From Glandiceps talaboti (taxonomy: Eukaryota > Hemichordata > Enteropneusta > Spengelidae), in contig NC_135570.1 in the NCBI RefSeq assembly GCF_964340395.1, forward strand, positions 3,719,822 to 3,783,821: DNA of 64,000 nt, in the 5' to 3' direction. Of this stretch, positions 1 to 12,784 are shown piece after piece. Both the position numbers and the translations under genes were made by a program. Each line of letters opens with the position of its first letter. The first letter of the stretch is position 1. The notes below the pieces were generated by a model. The model did no database searches. It worked only from the letters and a program-made list of their open reading frames with translations, and had not been told where the DNA came from.

Positions 1-3000
1 TAAAAGAACCCTTAATAGTTATCAATACATTGATCACGTACTAAGCAGTTGGTGTTTTTCTCTCAAACACGCTCTACATTCTGCTACTGAACCCCCATCT
101 GAAAGTAAACTACTTATCAATGACTTTAAAAATTGACGTTTGCTACGGCTTATAAAACGTGCTTTGGATTAACTACCCCTCATTTAAAACTTTACACCGC
201 GAAGGATAGAATAACAAATTGAATAATTACACTCGTTTTTTAAGAGGAAATAAAGATAAAATACAACGTTGAAAGCTAGTGAAATGAGTTAGCAGCTGAT
301 AGCAATGTGTGTGACCGGATTAAGGATTGTGGAAGCATCCTACAAGGAAGGGATTGGGGAGCCCCACAACCAACACTATAGAAAACTAATATCCTGGTAA
401 GAATCTCAAGGTTTCATCATATGTACTCAAGTGTATATTACATTGCAATGGTTATCAGTTTGATCATGTTACTCTGCATAGTTATTGAATCGCCTTGTGA
501 CGCTGACTCAGTCTTTATTCTGACAGCGAATGTGCACAATTCACCTTCAGAGTATAATTTCACCCATAGATCCAATCCTTAATTAGAATCACGGTATATC
601 AGTCATACGGAAAATCATTGCTTGATCTCGACCTTTACTATAGCACCAAACATGCCCGCGTCCATACCTGTTTAATAAGAAACGTTCTGAGGAATTGGGG
701 TTTCTATGGGGCGAATGGTTAGTCTGGATTGTGAGTTGAACTCCAAACGGTAACCTGAAGCTATTTTATCAAATACCCAATGGCCCTGAGTAATCTTGCT
801 CCACTGAGCTAGAAAATGTGTTAACCTGCCTCCTACCGGAAACCAAAACAGAGTGAATGTAAATTTGTAGATTTGTCATGTTCATATTGAAGTTACGCCA
901 CGCCATCTACACATAGGAGATAGACTTGAAGCATCATTATGTCTTACCCTTTTCATTATGACAATACCCACACTTATTTGATTAAATGGTGACATGCATA
1001 TTTGAAGTTAGTCCCTCATTAAACTCTCGGGGGCGCCTAAAGCTAATGGTGGTCTTTTCATTTCTTAGCAAAGCACGGGGGAATTAGGTCTATGTCAAGA
1101 AGGCGTATACCCTCAGGCTCCCCTCTATCTTGATTTCGCCTGTATATGAAACAGTGACATTTTATTGAGAACCTACACAGATGAGAATCAATTATTCAAT
1201 GCTGTCCAGGGGGTAACAAGAAATGAACAGTAATGCACATATGTCTAGTGGGCTTCTCCGGGGGTAGTTAACAGAATGTATTCTTACATACATACCAATC
1301 TTACCCAATATTAATATAAAGTACAAGCAAGAAGAACAGCTAAGAATTCATTTTGACTGAATACTAAATTTCCAATCTATTTCCATTTGGCGCTGAAGGC
1401 GAAACCTTTCAGGTGGCCATGTTAGACGATGTCTAATGTGTATTGATCTCACTGTATTATGCACAGTCGATAACGAATACGCCTGTTGATAGTATTGACA
1501 GATGTCGTAGGGTTACAGTTAAAATGGCTACAGAGACTATCTATATAATGTTTTGAAAGGTAGGTTTAATGCAGTGTAACACTTAAAATTGATCCAATAA
1601 AATCAATAAGGACTTCTGTATACATGAGACATTTTAAGTATACTAAGAATTCATTGTTAGCGTCGTGACCTAAAGAAGTCTTTCAAAAAACATACCATAA
1701 CTATGGGTCCTTATAATTGTGGTGCAAAAACAAATATGAGGAGAAGAAAATGAAGAGACAATGACGATGAACCCATTTCCGTTGACGCTGTTGTACATTT
1801 TGTCAAATCATATATCATGAGCTAGTAATTTGCATATACGTTCGTTGCACTCAGCTCGACTCCTGATGAGAGCAGGTAGCATCAGTAACACCTGGTCTAT
1901 GTCCTAGCTGTCTTACGTAAAGCTTCTGTTATCAAATAAATCATGCAATAAACAGTGATATTTTGATAAGGCCAATGACGTTTTTAAAGCAAACGACACT
2001 CAACGAATCATATAGCAGTCACATCTTTTCGGTCAAACCAGTTCCCTCATTTTGAATAGCACGATGTTAATCATTGTATTGTAATTTCAACATCCAAATT
2101 AAGTTAGATCTTTATGTGATCAAAAGGCGAAAGAAATGCCAAGTATATTTTGACAATTGAAACTACAAATCCAAGAAATATACGTATAATTAGATACTCC
2201 GTAATAGTATTTTGCGTATACTACGAATGTCATCAGGGGCCTTGTTACTACGAGTCGATACGAATCCTGAAATTGGAAAATAATATAATTATGCCAGCAC
2301 AAACTTAATTTTTTTAAAAATAAAAAATGGGCGATTCTGACCATTTTGATCCATTTTCGAACAATATAGAACCGAAGTATAAAGCGTCCTTTAATAAATC
2401 AGTTTTAGCGACTACCCTTATAATTCCTTTACGTCAAATTGTTCTCTTAACTTGTTTCTCGTTTCTATATTTCGATCACAAAAACTGACGTACTTTACCC
2501 TGAGTAGACTGGAAATGGCCACTTTATTTTAGATAAGTGTGGCTTGGAAAATATTTCTTGGAGCTATCGATTATCTCGTTTATGCAATTTGCATGCTTTT
2601 TATCAATTGCGTTTTGCTATTGATAATACGTTTGTACTTTTGAATGTACTGCTATCCTGTAGTAATAATAGTATTGCATTGTCCATAACAAATCAACCGA
2701 TATAATGCTTGTGGGTTTTCATGAGTTTGCTACATTCATCTGTGCAAATTTCTTTCCTTCCATACATTTCAGGCAATTCTATATTTTGTGAAGTCAAATT
2801 ATGGTTGATAATAAGTCAAAAAAATAATAACATGGGATTTTGAGTTCGAGACAGTTACTCAAGCTGAAAGAGCGACAGAATTCCACCACGTCGACCGTGA
2901 AATTGTAAGAAAGAATTCTACGAATCCCCCTGCACAGAGCAGACTTACTCTGTACGCACGAAGTATTCGTGCTAGTGGTGTGTTCATGCGTTTTAAACTT

Positions 3001-3189
3001 TGTCTCGTCGACGATCTTCGTGATAATCTTTGATGTTGCTTTTTCGTCGTAAGATACTGTAGCTTTAAGTCATAGGCTGTGTCCAACACCCATGTTCCAA
3101 ACTACTCTATTTACACCATCCAGAGTACAATTCACACTTCTCAATGTACGAGGTTACACTTCTGATAACACCTCACACAAACGAAGTTG
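1..3189. other. No supportable feature
   Basis: AT-rich single-copy-looking sequence. A minus-strand open frame at 3089-2859 (arginine- and lysine-rich) ends near a GTAAGT at 2958-2953 but lacks an acceptor, so it is not called. A CCCTCAGGCTCCCCTCT patch at 1111-1127 resembles one at 30670. Confidence 0.6.
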
Positions 3190-3375
3190 AACGCGTTCGA
3201 ACAAAATATGGTATTCATACCCTGTCTTTCACCTCATGACAATGCGTGTTGACGTCGCTGGTTTTGCATTGCTAAAAATATGACTCAAAACGTTCAAATC
3301 GCCATTATTTTTGCTGATTTTTCATAAAATAAGCTTCTTATTGTCCAATATTTTTCTTTGCGCAGTCACAGTAGT
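3190..3375. repeat. Dispersed repeat family, copy 1
   Basis: CATGACAATGCGTGTTGACG, ATGACTCAAAACGTTCAAAT and the tail TTATTGTCCAATATTTTTCT match 35330-35530 and 42300-42500. No termini are recognised. Confidence 0.5.
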
Positions 3376-4444
3376 GAACAACTTTCAATACTCTTGAAAC
3401 CATAAGCTAAGTATGACGGGAGATATATTTTTAGGGAATTTGTTGACCTGGTGTATAGGTGATAATAACTGAGAACGACAAACACTTCACCACAGTGACT
3501 ACGGTTACTCTTCATTGTAGCATTGTGGTTATGCTCAGCTAATAAAACATTAGAGGTTCACTTTTGACCTTGTCCATCTCCTTACGATTTATGTAACAAA
3601 AATACAAAACAGCGAAACTAATTCGACCGCTCGCTCGCTCGCTTGTTTTGTTTGTCTTTGTTAATTTCTTTTTTCATAGATGTGGTTATGTGCATATTCG
3701 TCTGCATTGATAAACTTTGTACGGATTTACACACACTCGACGGTATATTAGCCAGATTCTCAATTTTTTGACATACTATGGCCTGCTACGATATTTTGGT
3801 TTCTTGCCCTGAAGTCAATATCGGGCATGATGTGATTTATGTCATTATTTCAGAATATTATTAAAACGTATAGATGAAGTATGCAAAAAAAAACATAAAC
3901 TCGCCATTACACGGATAAAATCTGTAAATAACATACAAGTTTTGATTACCACCCGTTAGTTTGATTATCTTTAGTCGCAGGCTCATACATCGATCCAACG
4001 AAGAAAAGTTATTGCGTGAAAAATGATTATTGTTTAGCTCATACGTGAGAAGAACGTTAACCTTTATGTTTCATTTTAATAAGAAGACCGTCTACGTGTA
4101 TGACGAATCACTGTAACCAATGAAAATCCATCTTACGAAGTCTTTACCAGAGATGTCATTAATCATACCTTCAATTTCTGTCACAGAATACATGAATTTT
4201 CACAAAAAAATAACATCTTCCAAATCAAAACAGATAATGACACAGTTCATTCAATTCTATTTCTTGTGAAAATATCCTTTTGGGGGTTGCGTGCGATTAG
4301 AAATTGGGAACTTGAAACGTGACTTTTACGCCTTTTGTAAATATAATATTGGGAACGTGCAGCGAGCTGTTAAAACTGAAAACAAGATCACATAAATGAA
4401 GAAAGAGGACGAATAATGCGTTAGAATAACCAACGTTTTGCTAG
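3376..4444. other. No supportable feature
   Basis: Only short simple patches, such as CTCGCTCGCTCGC at 3631-3643 and an A-run at 3886-3893. The longest open frames are under 60 codons. Confidence 0.6.
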
Positions 4445-5035
4445 ATATTGAGTTAGGGAGCCATCAGTAATTACGGGGGCCGGCGGAAATCAGGCTATTG
4501 CGTAAAACATGACCCTCCCCCGATTCCGTCGTGCCAAAAAGTGACGTCCCTCAATTTCCTTTCTCTAAAGGTATGAACCAAAAAAGAAATTTCACGCAAT
4601 AACTCAAGATATTATTTTTAAAATATGGTTTAAATGCTGTCAGACACTGAAAAGGACATTACTCCCAGCATCAATGGTGTATAACTTAATCCAAACGCTA
4701 CCACTATGTTGAAAGTTTTAAAGGTATTAGTTATTTCCCAACTACTACCACCGTAGTCACGGTGAATTTGTGTGCAATTGGCACTGCATTTAAACAATAC
4801 CTGTGTTTAGATCTTATTGGCTGAGATGAAGGACAGAAGATTAACACCCAAACACTAGATTTGCTAAACTCCCCCAAAAAAAAACAAATTAGACAATATA
4901 ATGAGTCAAAGTAAACTATGACCCTCCCCTTATCCCACTTTCTAAGGTATGCAAACCCCCATAACCGATTTGTTAAAAGTGACCCCTAATCCCCACCCTG
5001 TTATAGTTTCTATTTATCAGTGAAGCCGGTGAACT
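4445..5035. repeat. Probable old dispersed repeat with CCCTCCCC motifs
   Basis: Two related patches, 4452-4570 and 4905-5010, share CTATGACCCTCCCC/CATGACCCTCCCCC, a TTTCTAAGGTATG/TCTCTAAAGGTATG block and AAAAGTGAC. The order of the shared blocks is kept, so this looks like two copies of one element rather than chance. Confidence 0.45.
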
Positions 5036-5057
5036 GTGTGATATGACTGATTTTGTA

Positions 5058-5083
5058 AAAAAAAAAAAAAAGGGGGGGGGGGA
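5058..5083. repeat. Poly-A/poly-G junction tract
   Basis: A run of about 15 A joins a run of about 10 G. Homopolymer length may be an assembly artefact. Confidence 0.9.
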
Positions 5084-5209
5084 TATCACTGTATATTGAG
5101 AATCATATAACTAAATAAAAGATCCATAAATGTGCTAAATGATGTACTATGGGGTTCCAAATGCCATATTGATACGTAGGATTCTGTCAGTCACGATTGT
5201 CATGAGGTC

Positions 5210-5283
5210 ATACATACATACATACATTCATACATACATACATACATACATACATACATACATACATACATACATACATACAT
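5210..5283. repeat. (CATA)n microsatellite
   Basis: About 18 tetranucleotide units with one CATT interruption. Confidence 0.97.
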
Positions 5284-6287
5284 GTAATTACATGTGTGAA
5301 ATATGATATTTGTCTCATTGAAGACGTCTTTTTAATTACACAAATCTTTTGGAAACAATTTCAACACCATATGATAACTCTTTGCATGTTCAGATAACAG
5401 TTTTCACTCAAAGGAGGAAAATTCCTGGCTTTGATAGTGTAGATCTTTTACTTTGACGATATCCGTACTTTGTACCTCATACAGATAGTGAATGAATGCA
5501 TGATGTACCACATGTCAGTTTCTGGGTCGTAAAACGTCCCTGGTCATCTTATAATGTGCACTTAAAGACTCGTGTAAGTGTAAATCTGTAAAGATAACGT
5601 GTTCCATCCATGACATCGCAAGTATTTGCCGCAATACGAACTGATGACACGCTCCGTCAACATGTGAAAAATCAGGCGGTTGACAGTAGCACTCGGTATA
5701 GGTATTATATAAATAGTTGATCCAAAATAAAACAAGCCGCAAAGTATTCTTTTCAGAATGCTTCCTTTGCAGTACTAAAATAATCTAGATGGACGTGATT
5801 TAATGCAGTTATCATGTTAACAAGAAAACGTGCACATTATTACCAAAGTGGCCGTGCATGTTATCGCTATCGCTCGGCAAAATAAAACTACGGCCGCAGT
5901 ATGTACCGCATCACTTATACATTATGAGGCCGTAAGATTCTCTCATAGTATTGTTTATCTTATAGCAGATACAGCTGAAAACGCGGATTTCGGTTCATGT
6001 ATTGGAAACTTAAGTTCTACTGTATTGGCAAAGTTTAACAGTTCATACGATATAACCACATTAAAATATAATTGACTCATTCATAGTAATAACTATCAAT
6101 TACCATCAATTTGGCTTGTGACTGTTTACTAGGTGTGATTTCTTTTCAATGTCGCTTTTTCACTTTTTTGCACAGTTTCAGAAATAAGTTGGTGAAAACA
6201 GTAGCTTAAATATTGACAACTCTGAAGTACATACGAATGAGGTAAAATATCTTTATTTAAAACGTCGTCTGTCGCCACAAAATTCTT
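5284..6287. other. No supportable feature
   Basis: An 81-codon frame (5830-6075 +) and a 75-codon frame (5742-5515 -) have no splice context or recognisable motif. Confidence 0.55.
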
Positions 6288-6900
6288 ACTAACAATGCTA
6301 CATTTCATCGATGTCTTACTCAAAAATAACCATGCCAACAGTGATACATTGTTATCGCCTGGCTCAACAAAAGTCTTAGCAACAACAGTGCAGCTACATG
6401 TTTTCGCCTGGTTTAACAAAAATCTTACTAACGTTCCTACATTTCATCTTCTCGCCCGACATCGACACATGTCGCTGTTGGTAAGATTTTTTTTTGAGCC
6501 AGACGATAACATGTAGCAGTGTTGGTAAGTTGAGCCAGACGATGTTTTGTTTCGTTTTTACGCGATTTTGTTGTTGTATTTTCTGACGGTGAGATGACGA
6601 CTACCTATATGAAGTAAAAACGTTGAGAAAAATATATTTCGACAAGACTTGCCGCTGTATTATAGTACTCCTTTTTAATGTATCCCGACTATCAAACACA
6701 TTAGAAAGATAGCACACGCTTTGAAACGTGATATGAAAAAAATATTATAATGAAACACAGTTTTGTCTTCGGGAAAGAGTCTTGTCTATCGGGCTGTGCC
6801 AAACCGCTGCTGTAATGTAGAAAATTTATGTTACGTGATAAAGAGTGTGCAATGTGGATTATTTCTAAAAATCTACAGTGTATGTTAGGGCTATGTACGT
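6288..6900. mobile_element. Foldback element with inverted ~43-bp repeats (copy A)
   Basis: About four diverged units in the CTCAACAAAAATCTTACTAAC-type orientation (6288-6465) are followed by two units in the opposite orientation (GTTGGTAAGATTTTT... at 6478-6540). A non-repetitive tail follows. It shares landmarks with the 38.8-kb copy: GATGTTTTGTTTCGTTTTTA after the array, TTGAGAAAAATATAT near 6630, and GTGTGCAA...GGATTATTTCTAAAAA near 6846-6873. Confidence 0.65.
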
Positions 6901-7579
6901 GATAAATCGTGTGGTATCACGGCAATTCTACTTAAAGGAATTCACTTTTATGCCGCAATGTAAACGTAGCTTTATTTTCACACTTCATCGGCCACTTCAA
7001 AATTTCTGTCTGCATATATCTGGCGGTCTTCTTTCAATTTGACATTTTCAAAAAGTTTGGGGATAAAAATAGATTTCCTTTTTGCTCGATGATATGAATT
7101 GTCACAGTAATGAGTCATCATCGTTCTACCATTGTACAGATGTATATATTGATATTTTGCCTGACAGGTAAAAAAAGAAACTATTTTGACTTCATTTGCA
7201 TAACAAACATCAACGATGAATGACACTCATTAAGACTTGGTAGTCCGGAAATTAGTCTATTTTTAGAATATTATTATTTTTACACATATCAGTTTTGTGT
7301 TGCAGTTCTTGCAGTTCTTCTTGCTAAATTTCTTGCTATCATCCCGTTTTCTAGCTCATCATACTAACCATAGTCAAAAAGTTTAGTTTTAAATCAATGG
7401 TATAGCGGCACTGTTGTTAACAGAAATTCGCAAGTTAATCTTTCCTAACCCTATTTGTTGCTAGGGTGATGACATCGGTGGTTTGTAGTTAAGTTAGGTT
7501 GATCTGTTAACGATATAAAGATACACCCTCTAGTGCCTGCCGACATGTGTGAGATCAGTCATGGTCAGTGTCTTCACTT

Positions 7580-7720
7580 AAAATCACTAACACGTCGATT
7601 TCGTCCAAAATATACGTTCGAATGTGCGAAAAAGACTAACAAAACGAGAATTTTGGCGACAAAAACTAATGTAGTTAACACAGATATCGACAATTTTATA
7701 CAGAAAATGATTTCAATACA
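7580..7720. repeat. Diverged duplicate of 8675-8815
   Basis: CGATTTCGTCCAAAATATACGTTCGAAT and CGATTCGGTCCAAAATAAACGATCGAAT-type blocks correspond (read in two parts: TCGTCCAAAATATACG and GTTCGAATGTG). Further matches run through GAAAA, GAATTTTGG and a TAGTGTAGACA/TGTAGTTAACA block. Identity is about two-thirds by eye. Confidence 0.35.
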
Positions 7721-8674
7721 GCATTATAGAAATATTGATTATAAATGTATATTTTTTATCATCTTTCTTTTTTGTAATTTCATTTAATTGTTCGTGTCTG
7801 TGATATCCATGAGTTCTAGTTTGAAAAGTTCACCTTGAACAATTAATATTTATACGCACCTTTTTCTCGCATTTATACTTTGTACATTTAAAGTCACAAT
7901 TAAAGTCATCTAACAGATGGCATTTTTACACACGGGTTACAAAACATGAGTGTATCTTTTAGTACATGGTGAGATTCGTGAAAAGGAGAGCTCTTATCTC
8001 CGTCACATGAACGAGGATGTTGGGAATGTTACCAGTCGATAAATGGAATAAATTGAGCGAAACAGATCAATCCTACGTTAGCATTGTCGTCATCGTTAAA
8101 AAAAGAAGTCGTTAATCAAACATCTGGTTTGTTTGTCTTCAAACAAAAAGCCCGACAACGATCAATTACATCGCAATTTTTGTAAAATGCCGAGTAAAGA
8201 TCCATCTTGCAAATGGAGTGTGTTTGCCATTCATACTATACATGTTGTCACGAACGGATGTACCCTGCAATAATACCGACAATTCGCTTTAAGCGTTCTC
8301 TTTACATGCAAATTAGTGAAAACCTAATCAAGTCAACGTGATGTATAGATTTGGACAAGATGGACGCTGATTATTTTTTGTGCCCTACAGTAAATTTCGA
8401 AGATATCAATCGATACTTATACATTTACTCATTTTGGTTTATTGCATGACTTTACTCTATTATAGTTGACAATTTCCTATTCAATGCTTCAATATCGGGA
8501 AAGTTTTATACAAAATTGATGTCCATTGTGCAGAAAATGGACAAGTCGATAGGCTTTCGTTCTCTGACAACGGACACCGGGTTGTTCGTGACCTACATCT
8601 GTTGGAACTGCCATATTCAAATTTTCTTCTTTGTGTGATGCGACATCAGTATAGTTGTCATTCATGACAATTCC

Positions 8675-8815
8675 GACGATTCGGTCCAAAATAAACGATC
8701 GAATTGAAAGAAAATGACAAGTTCTGATCAACGAATTTTGGAGGGAGAATTAGAAGTTAGTGTAGACAAATTTAGCGAAGACGTCATATCGTCAATGTTA
8801 TAACAGGCACAATGT
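8675..8815. repeat. Diverged duplicate of 7580-7720
   Basis: Contains GGTCCAAAATAAACGATCG, then AAAGAAAATGACAAG, CGAATTTTGGAGG and a GTAGACAAATTTAGCGA block that parallels the 7.6-kb segment in the same order and orientation. Confidence 0.35.
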
Positions 8816-9242
8816 ATATGTGCATATCGTTTATTTATTAACCGAAACTGTACACTGGTTATTTCCGCCAAATTCCTTCCGTTTTATCAAAAATGGATCA
8901 TTATTTAATATTTCCTTCTAATGATTATCCTGAACTATTACATATTTATCAAAATAAAGTTGTTTATTAAATATGACATTTTAACAGTCACGGTGCCAAA
9001 GTACGAGTTTTCCATCAGCACCAACCGTTGATATAATAGATAAGAGTAATATGATCTCAAAGACTTGTAAACCATCCGTGGTAAAAGTTATTTGCCGTTA
9101 AATTCTATTTGTTATTCTACCATCAATTAGTATTAGAGTCAGGGAAATAGGGTGTAGGATGACAGCAAATACATGTATTATTGCTCTTTGATATTTAATA
9201 TATTTCCGCTACGAAAGTTTATGTTCATAAACCAGACTTTTT

Positions 9243-9482
9243 TGTATGTATGTATGTATGTATGTATGTATGTATGTATGTATGTATGTATGTATGTATG
9301 TATGTATGTATGTACGTACGTACGTACGTACGTACGTACGTATGTATGTATGTATGTATGTATGTATGTATGTATGTATGTATGCTTGCATGCATGCATG
9401 CATGTATGTATGTATGTATGTATGTATGTATGTATGTATGTATATATGTATGTATGTGTGCATGTATGTGCGCATGTATGTG
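9243..9482. repeat. Compound (TGTA)n/(CGTA)n/(TGCA)n microsatellite
   Basis: (TGTA)n is interrupted by a block of (CGTA)n at 9314-9341 and by TGCA-type units at 9383-9402, then resumes and decays by 9480. All six frames stay open, so the several 80-140-residue open frames here (Tyr/Val/Cys or His/Thr/Ile repeats) are not genes. Confidence 0.97.
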
Positions 9483-10499
9483 CGTGAGGTCGTGTATGCT
9501 TGTGTGTGTATGCATACATGTACACTGTATGTGTATGTTCAGCATGATTCTGTACCTGCCTGTCAGTTTGCACCTTTCGTTTTAGTTGTAAATGTTTAGA
9601 CATAGTATTCACTCAACTTTATGCATCAAATTGAAAGGTGAGTGATGTCATTTGACCTTACCAATCGATTTCCACAAACATGAGGCATATACATACCCTA
9701 GGCAACCTGTCATGTAACATAATTACCACTCACATCTCCATCATCTGTTTACATTCCATTTGCCCTTGATGTCATCCAATCAACGATGACGGAAACCCGA
9801 TAATCATCCGAGTAAAAAGTCTATGAATTCATCAAAGAATATCTGTTTGCACGAATACAGTAGATGGTGCATTTAATGCCTTTATTTACAAATGGTCAGT
9901 TATAGTCGTCATCGATCAACTAGTGTATTTATTCTAAAGTAATGACCATGACCGTGTCAAAATAATCACATCAAACTTGCCAAATGATAATTTTATTCGG
10001 GAAATAATTAAAAAACTACGGTCTGACGTAATACCAAAATCGTTTTTCCTTTGGTAGTTAAAGTGGCCCTGTGGATTAGAATTGCCAACAACTTTAGTTT
10101 GTTTCTCTACTTGAGAAATCAATGTGAAACAATATAGCTCCGTGTTTGTAACTCAATAGCCGCAAAACATTCTAAGGATGATTTTAAAAAGCTGATTATT
10201 GTACTTATTATAAGGAAATGGGTTGTAAACAAATTGGATAACGCCAAGGTTATAATCATCATTCCCGAGATAATGAAATGTCTCCTAATTTGATTACTAT
10301 AGTTTACTGGTTTGTACCCAGTTTGTGTCGATAACGAATGTTTCACACATTGCTAAGGGGTATTTTGCAGAGTTACTGAGTTATCAAACACAGACTAGTT
10401 CTATATTATTGTTTAACACAATCTGTTTGAAGTAGGAAAACATAGTAAGGTGGCGTTATTAATCCTATCCCCATTTTTTAACAATATCACTACTTTGAG
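9483..10499. other. No supportable feature
   Basis: Decayed TG-rich edge of the microsatellite to about 9540, then plain AT-rich sequence up to the Mutator-like MITE. Confidence 0.55.
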
Positions 10500-10659
10500 T
10501 AGTCTTGCTGCTAGACGTTCGGGCTTTCTTTCGATACTATAACTATAAGCGGACGAAGTTCGCATGTGAGGGCCTGCCCGATGTTCCATCCTCGATAGCG
10601 TTGTTCGGCTGTGTGTCGTATTTTATCGGAAGAACATCCGAGGGCTAGCTGATAGACTA
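10500..10659. mobile_element. Mutator-like MITE (copy 1) with ~9-bp target duplication
   Basis: A 160-bp element begins TAGTCTTGCTGCTAGACG and ends CTAGCTGATAGACTA. Its termini are inverted repeats of about 22 bp. The flanks are (T)ACTTTGAG on the left and (C)ACTTTGAG on the right, a 9-bp duplication with one mismatch. The body is GC- and CpG-rich relative to its surroundings and closely matches the copy at 45.1 kb. It has no coding capacity. Confidence 0.8.
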
Positions 10660-11456
10660 CACTTTGAGTTGAGACGACGCCTGTTTTGCTTTTATATTGA
10701 TGTTTTTCCAACCTATCAAATGACTATTTTATTTGCAGTGTCTTTTGTATTCACAACAACCGAAGTCAATGTTTTGCCATTTTTTTTTTACCAATTTGCA
10801 GGCATCCGTGACGCACTAAAACGGATCTTCTTTCCCATGTTGGTCATTTCACAGGGATATTTGTACAGGTGTTAGTTTGAATGACACTTTGTTTCCTGCC
10901 TGCATCTCGTACTTTTGTACATTTGACATTTAAAGTTTATTACATATGCTAATTTACACCACAGAGACTGTAAAAAGCACAAAATTCAAAAAATCTGTCT
11001 CTGATGAACCGTGACAACAGAATTCAGGTATGTGTGAGTAACTAGCGCTGTCAGACAACGCAGATTGTTATCACGTTATCACGCCACCTCTTTTCCCCCG
11101 TTAGTGGAAGTACTATTTGTACAAACTCTGAATGATGGGATACTGTGTAAAGACCGATCTTATCCCCTCAAGCGACGGGGTAATATCAAAGAACGGTTGC
11201 TCTATTGTCGGTTAAGCTGTTGCAAACACTTACATACACAGAGTAAAAATTACTGTGTGATAGAAAGCAAACACATTTTATTTAACGACACAGTATTTAC
11301 AATGAAGGATACCGTGAAATATTATACAGCTCACTCAACCTTCAGACAGTATTCATACAATACTAATTAATATGTGTGAAGTGGTTTGACAGGCTACCAA
11401 GGTTATTTCGCTTTTATCTGCGATTTAGCCTGTTGGTCACCGCAATACAATATAAA
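10660..11456. other. No supportable feature
   Basis: A 101-codon frame at 11065-11370 (+) lacks splice sites and composition bias. A T-run lies at 10782-10790. Confidence 0.55.
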
Positions 11457-11940
11457 GTGGTGGTGGTGGTGGTGGTGGTGGTGGTGGTTAAACGGTTGTA
11501 GTTTTTTTTATAACAACGGTATTTGTAAAGGTGATATCGGATGTGCCGGTGTGGTGGTGATGGTAGAAGTGATACTTGTTGTGGTAGGGTGGTAGTGATA
11601 TTGTTGGTTGTGGTAGGGTGGTAGTGATGTTGGTTATGGCGGTGTTGGCGGCGGAGGTAGTGATATTGGGTGTGGTGCATGGTGTTGGTGGTGGTAGTGG
11701 TGCTGCTGCTGCTGCTGCTGCAATTGGTGGTGGTGCTGGTGCTAGTGGTGGCTGTGGTGGTGTTGGTGCTGGTTAAACAGAATGTAGTTTTGTGATAACA
11801 ACGATAACTAAAAGGTGATATTGGTTGTGCCCGTGTGGTGGTGGGGTGATCATACTGATATTGGTTGTGGTGATGGTTGTGATGATGCTGGTGGTGATAC
11901 TGGTGTTGCTGCTGTGGGTGGTGCTGGTGCTAGTGTTTAC
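11457..11940. repeat. (GGT)n microsatellite and degenerate GGT/TGC-rich tract
   Basis: A pure (GTG)n run at 11457-11488 is followed by a long decayed T-G-G rich tract. It includes (GCT)n at 11700-11721 and two partly similar segments around 11500-11640 and 11775-11900 (both contain TAACAACG and GGTGATAT). Confidence 0.9.
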
Positions 11941-12405
11941 AGGAGAGGAAATGCAGTGATGGTGCTGCAGAGGAAAGGTCATGACTAACTGAATTTTTCT
12001 ACCAAAATAAATGGTCTTTGAAAATGTATATTCGTACAAACTGCACAACCTATATGTTAACGACCATCTGGTTTTTGTATATACAACGTATGGCAATCAA
12101 TGTATTTAAAATAATGTATGTCCTCGAATATTCAACCTAGCTTTCATTATAGTTGAGTAGCATTATAAAACTCGCCAATTCTCTGAGCTGAATTGATGTG
12201 TTTGTGGAGTACCTATTTACATTTCTTGTAATGTCAAGCCTAATACGATATATGAAGACTTTCATAAGAAGTGAATAACGAGGTATGGCCTTACCGTTCT
12301 TTAGAGTCAAAGGTATCTGTCATTCATTTTGAATATGGTTAGAATTACGGAATTGAATTACGTGTAAATGCTGTCTTCAACCAATGCATCCATTCGTTCA
12401 AATAG

Positions 12406-12408
<3 letters not shown>

Positions 12409-12484
<76 letters not shown>

Positions 12485-12784
12485 GGCAGGCAGGCAGGCC
12501 GGCAGGCAGGCAAGCTGTCAGGCCCACGCGTATGTACGCACACAGGCAAGCAGGCAGACAGACAGGCAGGCAGGCACACACACTTCCACACGTTCGTCCG
12601 TCCGTCCATCCATCCATCGATCCATCTATCCATCCATCCATGTACGCACGCACGCATGAATGAATGCATGCATACATGCACAGACAGACAGACAGACAGA
12701 CAGGCAGGCAGGCAGGCAGGCATACATACATACATACATACATACATACATACATACATACATACATACATACATACATACATA
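12409..12784. repeat. Compound (CAGA)n/(CAGG)n/(CATC)n/(CATA)n microsatellite
   Basis: Blocks in order: (CAGA)n to 12484, (CAGG)n with interruptions, (CCAT/CCGT)n around 12596-12640, (CGCA)n, (CAGA)n and (CAGG)n again, then (CATA)n from 12720. Long open frames on both strands result from the four-base period. Confidence 0.97.

Noticed and set aside
2859-3089. Basic minus-strand frame ending at GTAAGT
   Set aside because: There is no acceptor or start of quality on the other side, and the length is within chance.
9178-9612. Several open frames of 80-144 codons on both strands
   Set aside because: Produced by a four-base period microsatellite that contains no stops; the translations are pure repeat peptides.
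10511-10711. Similar peptides (GCSSDKIRHTAEQRYRG and GCSSDTIQHTTEHRYRG) at 10.6 and 45.2 kb
   Set aside because: They look like a conserved protein family, but the similarity comes from two copies of a short MITE; the frame is not maintained outside it.
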